Source: Syntrophosphaera sp035450685 (lineage in GTDB: Bacteria; Cloacimonadota; Cloacimonadia; Cloacimonadales; Cloacimonadaceae). From it: DNA of 64,000 bases. Below, in pieces: positions 27,438 through 35,413 of this stretch (position 1 is the first letter of the stretch; each line of letters opens with the position of its first letter). The notes under the pieces are model-generated. The model searched no databases. It saw only the letters and a program-made list of their open reading frames with translations, and had not been told where the DNA came from. The stretch lies in the NCBI GenBank assembly GCA_035450685.1, contig DAOTNF010000012.1, positions 1 through 64,000 on the forward strand. Direction: 5' to 3'. A program made the translations under genes and the position numbers.

Positions 27438-29054
27438 TTATTCGGAAAATACTACTTTGTCGCGGTTTGACCGCTTGGCTTTGTAGAGCGCGGCGTCGGC
27501 CCTGGCGATCCCGGCCTCCATCTGCTCCCCTTCCTTTGTGTCGTGGGCTGCATGGGAGACGCCTATGCTCACGGTGAGGCGGATTTCGCGCTGGGGTCTG
27601 CCAAAGACGTGGGCGGCGATCCTGGCGCGCAGTTTCTCCATCAGGCGGATGGTTTCGGACGGATCGCTGTCGAAGACTACGATGAGAAACTCATCCCCCG
27701 CGTAGCGGATAACGATATCGCTGGCGCGGAAACTGCCCGCGATAAGTTCAGCCAGTTCGCGCAGCACTCCGTCCCCGGCGAGGTGTCCATGCTCGTCGTT
27801 TACCTGCTTGAAAAAGTCCACATCCACGATCGCGAGGCTCACCGGGATGCCGTAGCGGGCTGCAAGCCTGCACATCTGGTGCAGGTTGTTGCTCATGTAG
27901 CGGCGGTTGCGGAGGCCGGTGAGATTGTCGGTGAGCGAGAGTTCCTCCACCTTGCGGTAGAGCTGGGTGATCTTCTCGTATTCGGAATTGAGGGTTTCCA
28001 CAAAGGCGTTGCCTTGCAGGCTGACCTGATTGCCCAGCTCCATAACCCGCCTTCCCAAAATGCGCATGGCACGGCAATATCCGGCCGGATCAAGCTGCTG
28101 GCGCAGGAAATAACTCAGATTGTGCAGATACACCCAATTGCGGTGCAGCCAGTAATTTGACTGCTGATAGTAGCGGATGGACTCCTGAAAGTTACCCAGC
28201 ATGGCGGAGGAATAGTTCCCGGCAAAGAAATGGATATGCTGGGTCTGCTGGGCGTTCAGGGCTGAAGGGCTGCGTTCGATCAGGCGCAGGGCGTAATACA
28301 TCTTCTGGTTGGGATCGACCAGGCCGTCCTCCAGGGTGAAGAGCCGGTACATGGCCAGGCTTTGCAGCAATTCCTCCTCCGGGGGAAGGGCTTGCAGGAT
28401 CTTGAGCAGCAGATCGCGCTTCGCCGCGGTGTTCCTGCCCCAATAAAGGATCTCGATCCACTGCAGGACGAGGCACAGCGCGCTGTGGGCTCCCGCCTTT
28501 GCCCTGATGTCGCAGATCAGGTTCAGCCATAGGGCGCAGAATTGCCGGTGTTCCTTGCGGGCAAGCAGGATCCTGGCCCAGGCCAGGCTGCGCAGGATGT
28601 TCAGGCGGGGATCGTGGATCGGTGACTGTTCCAAACTCTCAAGCTGTTGCGCGGCCAGTTCGGTGTCTCCCAGCGCGGCAAGCAGGTGGCAGAGTTCCAG
28701 ATGGCGCAGCAGGCTCGGTTCGGCTTCGGACTCCGGCGAACCAAGGGCGGAAAAACTTCCGGGCGTGAACAGCCCTGCCTCTTCCTCTTCCTGTAAAGGC
28801 AGATGTTCCAGTATAGACAGAAAAGGGGTTATCACAGGGTGGGGCTGCAAATCCTGGGACAGCAGCAGCTCAGTGATCGATTCCAGGCAGTGCTGGCAAT
28901 TGTCGCGCCACTCTTTCCAGTTGTTTTGGATACCTGGCTCGCCCACCAGGTTCAGGATGCTCTCGACGCTCTGCTGCCGCTGATCAGTGGAGCAGAGCAT
29001 CAGCTCTTGAACAAGTTGCCTGCAGCGTTTGGGCTTGTCCCCGTTACCTGCCAT
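27438..29054 (-). CDS. Diguanylate cyclase (GGDEF) with TPR-like N-terminal region
   Basis: Makes the second messenger c-di-GMP from GTP. Of 538 residues, about 1-350 are helical with TPR-like pairs and no membrane segment, and a short linker helix (about 350-370) leads into the GGDEF domain (about 372-535). The active-site motif reads AGDEF in 'IRYAGDEFLIVVF', metal ligands are in 'DVDFFKQVND', and the inhibitory RxxD site (RASD) lies at the usual distance before it. The domain therefore looks active and feedback-inhibited. It is cytosolic. It follows the DivIC-like gene by 48 nt in the purA-headed run, so c-di-GMP synthesis may respond to a protein partner bound by the N-terminal part. Confidence 0.9.
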   Translation of the reverse strand: MAGNGDKPKRCRQLVQELMLCSTDQRQQSVESILNLVGEPGIQNNWKEWRDNCQHCLESITELLLSQDLQPHPVITPFLSILEHLPLQEEEEAGLFTPGSFSALGSPESEAEPSLLRHLELCHLLAALGDTELAAQQLESLEQSPIHDPRLNILRSLAWARILLARKEHRQFCALWLNLICDIRAKAGAHSALCLVLQWIEILYWGRNTAAKRDLLLKILQALPPEEELLQSLAMYRLFTLEDGLVDPNQKMYYALRLIERSPSALNAQQTQHIHFFAGNYSSAMLGNFQESIRYYQQSNYWLHRNWVYLHNLSYFLRQQLDPAGYCRAMRILGRRVMELGNQVSLQGNAFVETLNSEYEKITQLYRKVEELSLTDNLTGLRNRRYMSNNLHQMCRLAARYGIPVSLAIVDVDFFKQVNDEHGHLAGDGVLRELAELIAGSFRASDIVIRYAGDEFLIVVFDSDPSETIRLMEKLRARIAAHVFGRPQREIRLTVSIGVSHAAHDTKEGEQMEAGIARADAALYKAKRSNRDKVVFSE

Positions 29055-29102
29055 ATCCTCTCAGGTTAACCAGACAACCAGTCCGGCAGATCATCCGGTC
29101 AG

Positions 29103-29429
29103 TCACTTGCCGCCCTTTTTGGCATCCGGACTGGGCGTAGATGGCTTGAAACGCCAAATAGTCTCGTTCGGTTTGATCATGCCAAACTGTTCCCGGGCAA
29201 TCTCTTCCGCCGCCGCGGGATCGGTCTTTAGCCGGTTGTTTTCCCTTCTCAGGCTGTCGTTTTGGGCCTGGGTCTGGCTCAGTTCCCGCTCCAGGTGCTT
29301 CACCTGGCGGTCAATCTTCCACACCTTGTAAAAGCTGAAGCCGCTCCAGAGGAAAATCCAGCTCAGCACCAGGATCACTCCCAACCAGAACAGCCACCGC
29401 ACCAGTTTGCTTGGTTTGTCTCTTTTCAT
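29103..29429 (-). CDS. DivIC/FtsB-like septum formation initiator
   Basis: A 108-residue bitopic protein: basic cytosolic N-terminus, one membrane helix (about residues 11-33), then a coiled coil ('QVKHLERELSQTQAQNDSL', about 41-65) and the family's terminal motif 'AREQFGMIKPNE', where a DivIC/FtsB protein has 'AREKLGMVKPGE'. These proteins link FtsL/FtsQ in the divisome. The ATG overlaps the stop of the DUF362 gene by 4 nt. The C-terminus carries a short Pro/Lys tail not usual for FtsB. Confidence 0.85.
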   Translation of the reverse strand: MKRDKPSKLVRWLFWLGVILVLSWIFLWSGFSFYKVWKIDRQVKHLERELSQTQAQNDSLRRENNRLKTDPAAAEEIAREQFGMIKPNETIWRFKPSTPSPDAKKGGK

Positions 29430-30550
29430 CGCGTCACCAATCCTGCCAAAAATGATTTATGAATATCCACCGCCTGATGGGGGCACATTTCGTGGCAACA
29501 CATACATTTGATGCACACTTTGGGATTGACCGCGGGCAGGATTCCGGGCGCCGCGGGGGTGATCGCGTGGACAGGACAACTGCGCACGCAGAGCCCGCAG
29601 CTTTTGCAGCGTTCGCTGATCCGCGGATGGAAGTAATAGACCTTTTGGAATATCCTGCGGCCTATGCCGGGCACATACTTGAGCAGTTCCTTGCGCAGCT
29701 TGACCACCCGGATATCGACGTCGGGCAGGGTGAAATCCTGAAAGCTGGTGGGAACCTTGATCCTGGAGGGCAGGATGCCATCGCCGTGCAAGGCTTCCCA
29801 CAGGTAGGGAACGTCACCCATCCTGAAGCCCATCAGCCGGGCAGCCGTGTAATCCATTGCGGGGATGGAACGCGAGCCAAACAGCAGGCCGAAGTTTCTG
29901 ACCCTGCCGGCCGATGGCCCGGCGCCGTCCATGCCGAGGATGCCATCGATAAAGCTGTAGCTGATGCGGGAGCGGGTGAGCCGGTAAAGCGCCAGCAGCA
30001 GCGCCACGAAGTCGTTGGTGGCGGGATAGAGGCGGTGATAGTCGGTCTTGATCAGGCCTGGCACGAGGCCGTAGAGGTTCTTCAATCCGCCCGTAAAACC
30101 CGTGAGGCTGTGGGTCTTGTATTTGGCCACGTTGATAATTATCCCGCAGCGCCAGAACACTTCCGATATCTTGACCCCGGTGCCCTCATAATCCAACTCC
30201 CGGAAACCTGCTGTGGAGAGGTTCACCAGCTTCACCGGATAGCGCTTGGCCAGATCGTTGTAGCCACAGGTCTCCCAGACCCGTTCCACATTCAGCGCGC
30301 CGCCCGGGCTGTCGCCGATCCAGACCTCCTTGCCCTTTTCCAGCCAATACCTGACCAGAGCCTCCACCACGGCAGGATGGGTGGTAACCGCCCGTTCCGG
30401 GGGATAAGCCCCCAACAGATTGGGCTTGATCAGCACCCGTTTGCTGCGGTTGACCCTGGAGAGCGGCATCTCGCGCAAAAAGCTCTTCACCGCGGCATCC
30501 AGGGCTGCCGGGTCGTAGCTCTCTATCTTACGGATTTGAACCTGGGGCAT
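29426..30550 (-). CDS. DUF362-family protein with C-terminal 2[4Fe-4S] domain
   Basis: Of 374 residues, about 1-300 form a DUF362 domain ('IKPNLLGAYPPERAVTTHP', 'IINVAKYKTHSLTGFTGGLKNL'). The C-terminal about 70 residues carry two ferredoxin motifs, 'CKSCGLCVRSCP' and 'CIKCMCCHEMCP'. Such proteins are common in anaerobes and their reaction is not established; electron transfer to an unknown substrate is the usual guess. The start overlaps the upstream gene's stop (TGATG) and its end overlaps the DivIC-like gene, so it is tightly embedded in the purA operon. Confidence 0.88.
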   Translation of the reverse strand: MPQVQIRKIESYDPAALDAAVKSFLREMPLSRVNRSKRVLIKPNLLGAYPPERAVTTHPAVVEALVRYWLEKGKEVWIGDSPGGALNVERVWETCGYNDLAKRYPVKLVNLSTAGFRELDYEGTGVKISEVFWRCGIIINVAKYKTHSLTGFTGGLKNLYGLVPGLIKTDYHRLYPATNDFVALLLALYRLTRSRISYSFIDGILGMDGAGPSAGRVRNFGLLFGSRSIPAMDYTAARLMGFRMGDVPYLWEALHGDGILPSRIKVPTSFQDFTLPDVDIRVVKLRKELLKYVPGIGRRIFQKVYYFHPRISERCKSCGLCVRSCPVHAITPAAPGILPAVNPKVCIKCMCCHEMCPHQAVDIHKSFLAGLVTR

Positions 30551-31722
30551 CAGTCGAAGTAAAGGAACCCTTTTTTCTTGAAGGCGCTGAAATAGAGGTC
30601 AACGGAGGCACCCACGTGGGCAAGCTCCGCTTTGCCCCCCACATCCGCCAGGCCGGACAGGTTGATCTCGATATCCCTGTGTTTCCAAGTAATTCCCCCC
30701 GTCAGCAGATGCTGGTTGTTCTCGCTGACAACGCCGGTTTTGGGCAGGGGATCCCACCAGATGCTATCACCGCTGGCGATCTCGTAGCTGCCTTCCGGCA
30801 GGCGATAAGTTCCGTTCCACACCTCGGGGCTGTTGATATAGCCCAGGCGATAGGTAAACCTGCGCACGGTCTTTTCCCATCCCAGCTTGACTCTCAGGCG
30901 GTCGCTGAACTGGTCGCTGATCGCAGCCGTATTCTCATAGTCGAGGTCTGCCGCGATGCAATTGCCGTTGATATTTACCGCCCCGCCCAAGCTTAGTTGC
31001 AGCGGCAGCATGCTGTCGTACTGCACAAATTTGAGATCCCAGTCCGCGTTTGTGGACGGCGTGAAGGTGATTCCCGCGCCCAGCAAATCCGTGCTGTACA
31101 ATACACCCGCCTGCGGACGCAGGAAATACTTGTAGTCGCGCTGTTTCTCAAAAGAGCCCAGGATCACCGGTTCGCCGATGTAATAGATCTGATTGTGCAG
31201 GTTCAAGCCCAGATTCCAGTTCCCTTTGTGCCAGCCCAGGTTAGCCGTGATCTGCTGCAGGTTGAAAGTGGTAATAAAGCGGTAGATGTAGTAGCCAAAG
31301 TTCATCGGCACCTGAAAATCGTCCACGCTGATGCTTTTAGGATTGGAGTAGAGGAGCGCGCCGCTGAAATTTTCCCCCAACTTGCCGCCAAAACCCGCGC
31401 TTCCGATGGGGACGGGTGAGTTGTAGTTCACTTCCGCGCGGTAATAGTTGTTGTCGATTTGTGGTTTCACCAGCAGTTCCAGGTGCAGGGAGCCTTTTTC
31501 CGGCAAATAACCCGCGGGGTTCAGCAGCAGATGATCCACTGCGCCCATCAGGCCTGCGCCGGTGTTGCCCCTGCCCATGGCACGGGTGGACAGATAGTTG
31601 TGGGAATAACAGTCGTAAATAGGATTCACATACTCCGGCTGGGGATAGTCCAGCACGGGTGTTTCCTGGGCAAAGAGGCCCAGGGCTGTAAAAATCAGCA
31701 GAAAGAGGAGTGTAAAACGCAT
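30550..31722 (-). CDS. PorV/PorQ-like outer-membrane protein
   Basis: The protein has 390 residues with a signal peptide (MRFTLLFLLIFTALGLFAQ). The early motif 'STRAMGRGNTGAGLMGAVDHLLLNPAGY' region resembles the 'GxRxxGMGxAxxAxxxDxxxxxxNPA' signature of PorV/PorQ/FadL-like barrels. The rest is a regular series of amphipathic strands ('FGYYIYRFITTF', 'YSTDLLGAGITFTP'), with the end 'VDLYFSAFKKKGFLYFD'. In the type IX system PorV carries cargo to the attachment complex. A role with the many sorting-domain proteins here is inference. It lies 16 nt after purA. Confidence 0.75.
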   Translation of the reverse strand: MRFTLLFLLIFTALGLFAQETPVLDYPQPEYVNPIYDCYSHNYLSTRAMGRGNTGAGLMGAVDHLLLNPAGYLPEKGSLHLELLVKPQIDNNYYRAEVNYNSPVPIGSAGFGGKLGENFSGALLYSNPKSISVDDFQVPMNFGYYIYRFITTFNLQQITANLGWHKGNWNLGLNLHNQIYYIGEPVILGSFEKQRDYKYFLRPQAGVLYSTDLLGAGITFTPSTNADWDLKFVQYDSMLPLQLSLGGAVNINGNCIAADLDYENTAAISDQFSDRLRVKLGWEKTVRRFTYRLGYINSPEVWNGTYRLPEGSYEIASGDSIWWDPLPKTGVVSENNQHLLTGGITWKHRDIEINLSGLADVGGKAELAHVGASVDLYFSAFKKKGFLYFD

Positions 31723-31738
31723 GATAAAACCTCTCTAT

Positions 31739-32998
31739 TCAGTTTATTACAATGGTTTGACTGCGTTCCTTGCCCACCGATACCAGCTCGATGGGACGTT
31801 CCAACAAGTCCTGGATGGCTTCCAGATATTCCCGCGCCGCCTTGGGCAGCTTGCCAAGCTTGTTCACGGCGCCGATGTCGGCTTCCCAGCCCGGTAGTGT
31901 CAGATACTCCGGCTGCGCCGATTCCAGATCCAGGTGATGGGAGGGATAGTGCGGCAGACGGGTCTCGCCCAGCCAATAGCCAGTGCAGATCTTGAGCTCG
32001 GGAATCCCGCTCAGCACATCCAGCAAGGTGATGGCGAGGCCGTCCAGTCCGTTGAGGTCGGCGGTGTATTTGGCAGCCACGGCATCGAACCAGCCGATGC
32101 GCCTGGGCCTGCCTGTGGTGGCTCCGAATTCGTTTCCCACCACGCGGATGCGTTCCGCCGTTACGTCAAAAATCTCTGTGGGGAAGGGGCCTTCCCCCAC
32201 CCGTGTGCCGTAGGCCTTGTAAACCCCGATCACCTTGTCCAGCCAGCGCGGGGGAAATCCCGCCCCGGTGCTGACTCCGCCGCACATGGTGTGGGACGAT
32301 GTCACAAAAGGATAGGTGCCGAAACCGATGTCCAGCAGGGTGCCCTGCGCGCCTTCAAAGAGGATGGAGTCACCCCGCAGATACCACTCGCGCAACAGGA
32401 TATCCACCTCAGCCACATAGCATCGCAAAAACTCCCAGGCCGATGCCAGGGCTGCCAGTTCCTCATCCAGAGCGGCAGCAGACGGGGTTTGCCCGTGCAG
32501 GCCATACAAGCTCAACAAGCGTTTCCGCAGCCAGTCCGGATGTGCCAGATCGCCCATCCTCAACCCGCAGCGCGCGGACTGATCAGCGTAGGCGGGGCCG
32601 ATGCCTTTGCCGGTGGTGCCGATCCTGTTTTTGCCCAACTGCTCTTCCTTGCTGCTGTCCAGCTCCTTGTGCAGAGGCAACACCAGGCCTGCCCGGCTGT
32701 CGATGAACAACCTCCCCGAAAAATCTATGCCCTGCGCAATCAGGCCTTGCATCTCCTCGCGCAGGCCAAAGGGATCGATCACCGTGCCCTGGGCTATAAC
32801 GCAGCGCGTGGTGGGATACAGCATGCCAGAGGGAACGGAATGGAAGACATATTTTTTGCCTTCAGATACGATGGTGTGCCCGGCGTTCGCCCCTCCCTGG
32901 AAGCGCACCACCACATCCGCGGAAGCTCCCAAAAAGTCCACGACCTTCGCCTTCGCTTCATCGCCCCACATACATCCCAAAACTGTTAATGAACTCAT
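31739..32998 (-). CDS. purA: Adenylosuccinate synthetase with altered P-loop
   Basis: PurA joins IMP and aspartate using GTP, the first committed step to AMP. The ATG at 32998 has GGAG at good spacing, and gives 419 residues; the ATG at 33010 lacks a site. Family motifs are clear: 'FQGGANAGHT' with the catalytic His, 'GTTGKGIGPAYADQ', 'GTLLDIGFGTYPFVT', 'YGTRVGEGPFPTE' and 'TTGRPRRIGW'. The near-invariant glycine-rich loop GDEGKGK reads GDEAKAK here (WGDEAKAKVVD, about residues 11-21), keeping Asp, Glu and both Lys but replacing two Gly by Ala. It heads the run purA-PorV-like-DUF362-DivIC-GGDEF. Confidence 0.93.
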   Translation of the reverse strand: MSSLTVLGCMWGDEAKAKVVDFLGASADVVVRFQGGANAGHTIVSEGKKYVFHSVPSGMLYPTTRCVIAQGTVIDPFGLREEMQGLIAQGIDFSGRLFIDSRAGLVLPLHKELDSSKEEQLGKNRIGTTGKGIGPAYADQSARCGLRMGDLAHPDWLRKRLLSLYGLHGQTPSAAALDEELAALASAWEFLRCYVAEVDILLREWYLRGDSILFEGAQGTLLDIGFGTYPFVTSSHTMCGGVSTGAGFPPRWLDKVIGVYKAYGTRVGEGPFPTEIFDVTAERIRVVGNEFGATTGRPRRIGWFDAVAAKYTADLNGLDGLAITLLDVLSGIPELKICTGYWLGETRLPHYPSHHLDLESAQPEYLTLPGWEADIGAVNKLGKLPKAAREYLEAIQDLLERPIELVSVGKERSQTIVIN

Positions 32999-33424
32999 TT
33001 CACGCTCCATCGTAATCGTAATAGCATCCTTTTATCCCTTTCTCATCTTGTCAAATGAATTCTTGCCTTTTTTCGGGGAACCAGTCACCCACATGCCAAT
33101 CTCCCGCCCCGGCAGGCGGGGATGCGGAAGGCGGAAAACCCTGCAACCATACTGGTGCCTGTCTGAATGAGCGGGACTCCAGAGCAACTATCACTGCTAA
33201 AACGCACTGTAACCCTACCAGATACCTCCTTTCCATCTCCTTGTTTCAGAGTGAGATACCGCCGCTGCGCGACGGCTCTTGCGCGTAAGAATAGATATGG
33301 TTTCATAATTAATATCCACAACTCAAACTGCCGATGGCAATTAAAAGCTTGACATTTCCCGCATCTTTCCACCTGTTGATGCAAGGCGTAAAATGCCTAT
33401 TAAGAGTTTATACAGGGAGTTTGT
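32999..33424. other. Non-coding gap between purA and the PP2C phosphatase
   Basis: This 426-bp divergent gap has a short hairpin CCCGCC-ccggca-GGCGGG (33103-33120) and isolated TTGACA boxes on both strands (minus at 33049-33054, plus at 33349-33354) without convincing -10 partners. It has no module of the repeat islands and no supported small ORF. GGGAG precedes the ATG of the PP2C gene. Confidence 0.5.
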
Positions 33425-34906
33425 ATGGATAACAGCACCGTTCGCCTCAGTATTGCCAGCCTGACCGACCAGGGCTGCATCCGCACCCGCAACGAAGACG
33501 CGCTCGCCACCAGCGAGGGAGACTGGGGCACCCTGCTGCTGCTCAGTGACGGCATAGGCGGCTGCCCGGGCGGCGACAGCGCTTCCAGGCTGGCTGTGGA
33601 ATCTGTCCAGTCCTACTTTGGCAGCCACTTTCTGGCTGGAGAGGAAAACGCCATCCTGAGGCAGAGCATCGATTTCGCCCAACAAAAGATTTTGGAGGCA
33701 GGGCAAGCCAATCCGGAATTGCGGGGCATGGGCTGCACCATCGTGCTGCTGCTGATCAAGGGCCTCAATTTCTGGTATGCCCACACAGGAGACAGCCGGC
33801 TCTACCTGGCACGCGGAGAAACCCTCAACCAGCTTACCAAAGACCACTCCAAGGTGCAGGAAATGGTGGAAAGCGGCATCATCACCCGCGAGCAGGCCCG
33901 CAGCCATCCTGAACGCAGCCGCCTGACCCGCGCTTTGGGAGCGGAAAACTACAAACCGGAGATATCAGGGCCCCACATCCTGCGCCAGGACGACGTTTTC
34001 CTGCTCTGCAGCGATGGCCTCACCGAGCATGTGACGGATGAAGAGTTGCTTCCCATGCTGGAGGAAGAACCCCAGATCGCGGTCAAGAACCTGACCGACC
34101 TTGCCAATGGACGCGGCGGCACGGACAACATCAGCCTGCACATCGTCCATGTGCGCCAGGCCACGCCTCACGTCCAGCAACACATCCCGGCGCCGCGGCC
34201 TGCCCCAAAACGCTTTTCCCCCTCGCTGCCGGTGATCCTTACCCTGCTGGCCTTTGCGGCCGCCCTCACCTGGTATCTGCTGTCCCTCAGCCGCGATCCT
34301 TCATTTGCCTCCGCGTCCAAACCCGCGAAGAAAGAAGCGCAAGAAGAGGTAGCCACATCCAAGGCGGAAGGGGAGAAAGCCCAGGCTCTGCCGAGGCAGG
34401 CCCTGGCAAGCGTGGAAAACGCCCTTGATGAGCAACTGCGAGCCAATCTGGTGCCTGCCAACAATCCCCTGCGCCAGCTTATGGACAAACTCCGCAACCC
34501 CCAGGTTCATGCCGGCAAACTGAAGTTTTTTGACAATCCGCAGAATAACCAACTGGTCTATATCCTGCCTGGCAACAGCATCTACCTTGCCTACTCAAAG
34601 CTGCTGGAAAAACCTGGCTACGACCTGAACCGCGAGCAGATCGAAGCGCTGCTCACCCTGGCTCTGCTGCTCTCCGACCCCGCCCGGCAGACTCAAAAAC
34701 TGAGTATCGAAAACTGGCAGGAATTGCTCTTCCAGAGCGGCAACTCAGGCTTCGACCCCAAGCTGGTGGAAGATGCCCAGAACCTCTACAAAAAGATCGA
34801 CCCCAAGAGTGATGGACTGGTCTTTTCCCAGCGCCTGATCGGCAAATTCGGCAAAAGGATCCGGGTGGGCAATTTCAATATCGCCATCGACCCTCTCAAG
34901 AAATAG
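33425..34906 (+). CDS. PP2C/Stp1-family serine/threonine phosphatase with membrane helix
   Basis: A metal-dependent protein phosphatase. Residues about 1-240 hold the PP2C motifs 'IRTRNEDAL', 'LLLSDGIGG', 'GCTIVLLLI', 'AHTGDSRLYLARG', 'LTKDHS', 'LLCSDGLTEHV' and 'GGTDNISLHIV', with the metal-binding aspartates present. A single membrane helix (about 258-278) follows a proline-rich linker. The extracytoplasmic part (about 280-493) has a charged helix and an unrecognised globular domain. This arrangement, with the catalytic domain inside and a sensor outside, is usual for phosphatases partnering Ser/Thr kinases. No kinase gene is in the window. Confidence 0.88.
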   Translation: MDNSTVRLSIASLTDQGCIRTRNEDALATSEGDWGTLLLLSDGIGGCPGGDSASRLAVESVQSYFGSHFLAGEENAILRQSIDFAQQKILEAGQANPELRGMGCTIVLLLIKGLNFWYAHTGDSRLYLARGETLNQLTKDHSKVQEMVESGIITREQARSHPERSRLTRALGAENYKPEISGPHILRQDDVFLLCSDGLTEHVTDEELLPMLEEEPQIAVKNLTDLANGRGGTDNISLHIVHVRQATPHVQQHIPAPRPAPKRFSPSLPVILTLLAFAAALTWYLLSLSRDPSFASASKPAKKEAQEEVATSKAEGEKAQALPRQALASVENALDEQLRANLVPANNPLRQLMDKLRNPQVHAGKLKFFDNPQNNQLVYILPGNSIYLAYSKLLEKPGYDLNREQIEALLTLALLLSDPARQTQKLSIENWQELLFQSGNSGFDPKLVEDAQNLYKKIDPKSDGLVFSQRLIGKFGKRIRVGNFNIAIDPLKK

Positions 34907-34940
34907 CCTCATTTGCATCCGGCGCTCTGGGCTGGGTCTT

Positions 34941-34979
34941 CCGTAGGTCAACCTTATAATTTATAAGGATGACCTACGG
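34941..34979. repeat. Palindromic core of D-form element copy 4
   Basis: CCGTAGGTCAACCTTATAA, T, TTATAAGGATGACCTACGG. One A-A mismatch interrupts a 19-bp stem. Compared with the 23-kb copy, the CCTTAGG arm is CCGTAGG on one side and the complementary change CCTACGG is on the other, which preserves pairing. Confidence 0.85.
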
Positions 34980-35196
34980 ATGATAAGTTAACCGCTTGTG
35001 GCTGCGTATGATAGCAATATCCAGACAGGATTTCGTGGTGTCGCGGTGGGGTGGTGAAAAAGAGATAGAACGCGGATGACAGGATCTTTGAAGGTGGAAA
35101 GGTGAAATGGTGGAAAGGAGCCCCTGAAAGCTCTACAAAGCTATATACTGTGTCATCCCGGGCAAGCTCCGCTTGACCCGGGATCCAGTCCCAGGG

Positions 35197-35279
35197 GTGG
35201 CAAAGTCCGTTTGCCACAGAGACCGGAGGTCTCTTCCAAACAGGCAACTCCGTTGCCTTTGCCGAACGGACTTCGGCAG
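35197..35279 (-). repeat. Four-hairpin element A, copy 4
   Basis: Reversed relative to copies 1-3. GTGGCAAA/TTTGCCAC (35197-35217), AGAGACC/GGTCTCT-type (35218-35234), GGCAAC/GTTGCC (35243-35257), and CCGAA/TTCGG with an unpaired CTG/CTTTG edge (about 35260-35279). The first hairpin's outer arm is altered where others have CTGCCGAA. Confidence 0.85.
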
Positions 35280-35413
35280 CCCGATACCGCGGCAATCTAC
35301 GACTTTTATCCGCGTATATCTGCGAGAACCGCGTGAGCCGGAATCCAGAAACGCGAACAATCAGCAAAAGAAGCAGTTGCGATAAAGAAAACGGAATAGA
35401 ATCAGCAACTCTA

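Larger units (their letters stand above)
34910..35345 (-). repeat. Composite intergenic repeat island 3 (modules D-C-B-A-F, reversed)
   Basis: This fills most of the 507-bp gap between the convergent PP2C and helicase genes. D-form element (34910-34985, with core 34941-34979); module C (35020-35119, reversed); module B (35150-35189); four-hairpin A (35197-35279); module F (about 35291-35337). The D core is a 39-nt palindrome with one mismatch. It begins 4 nt after the PP2C stop, so the hairpin could end transcription from either side. Confidence 0.85.
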
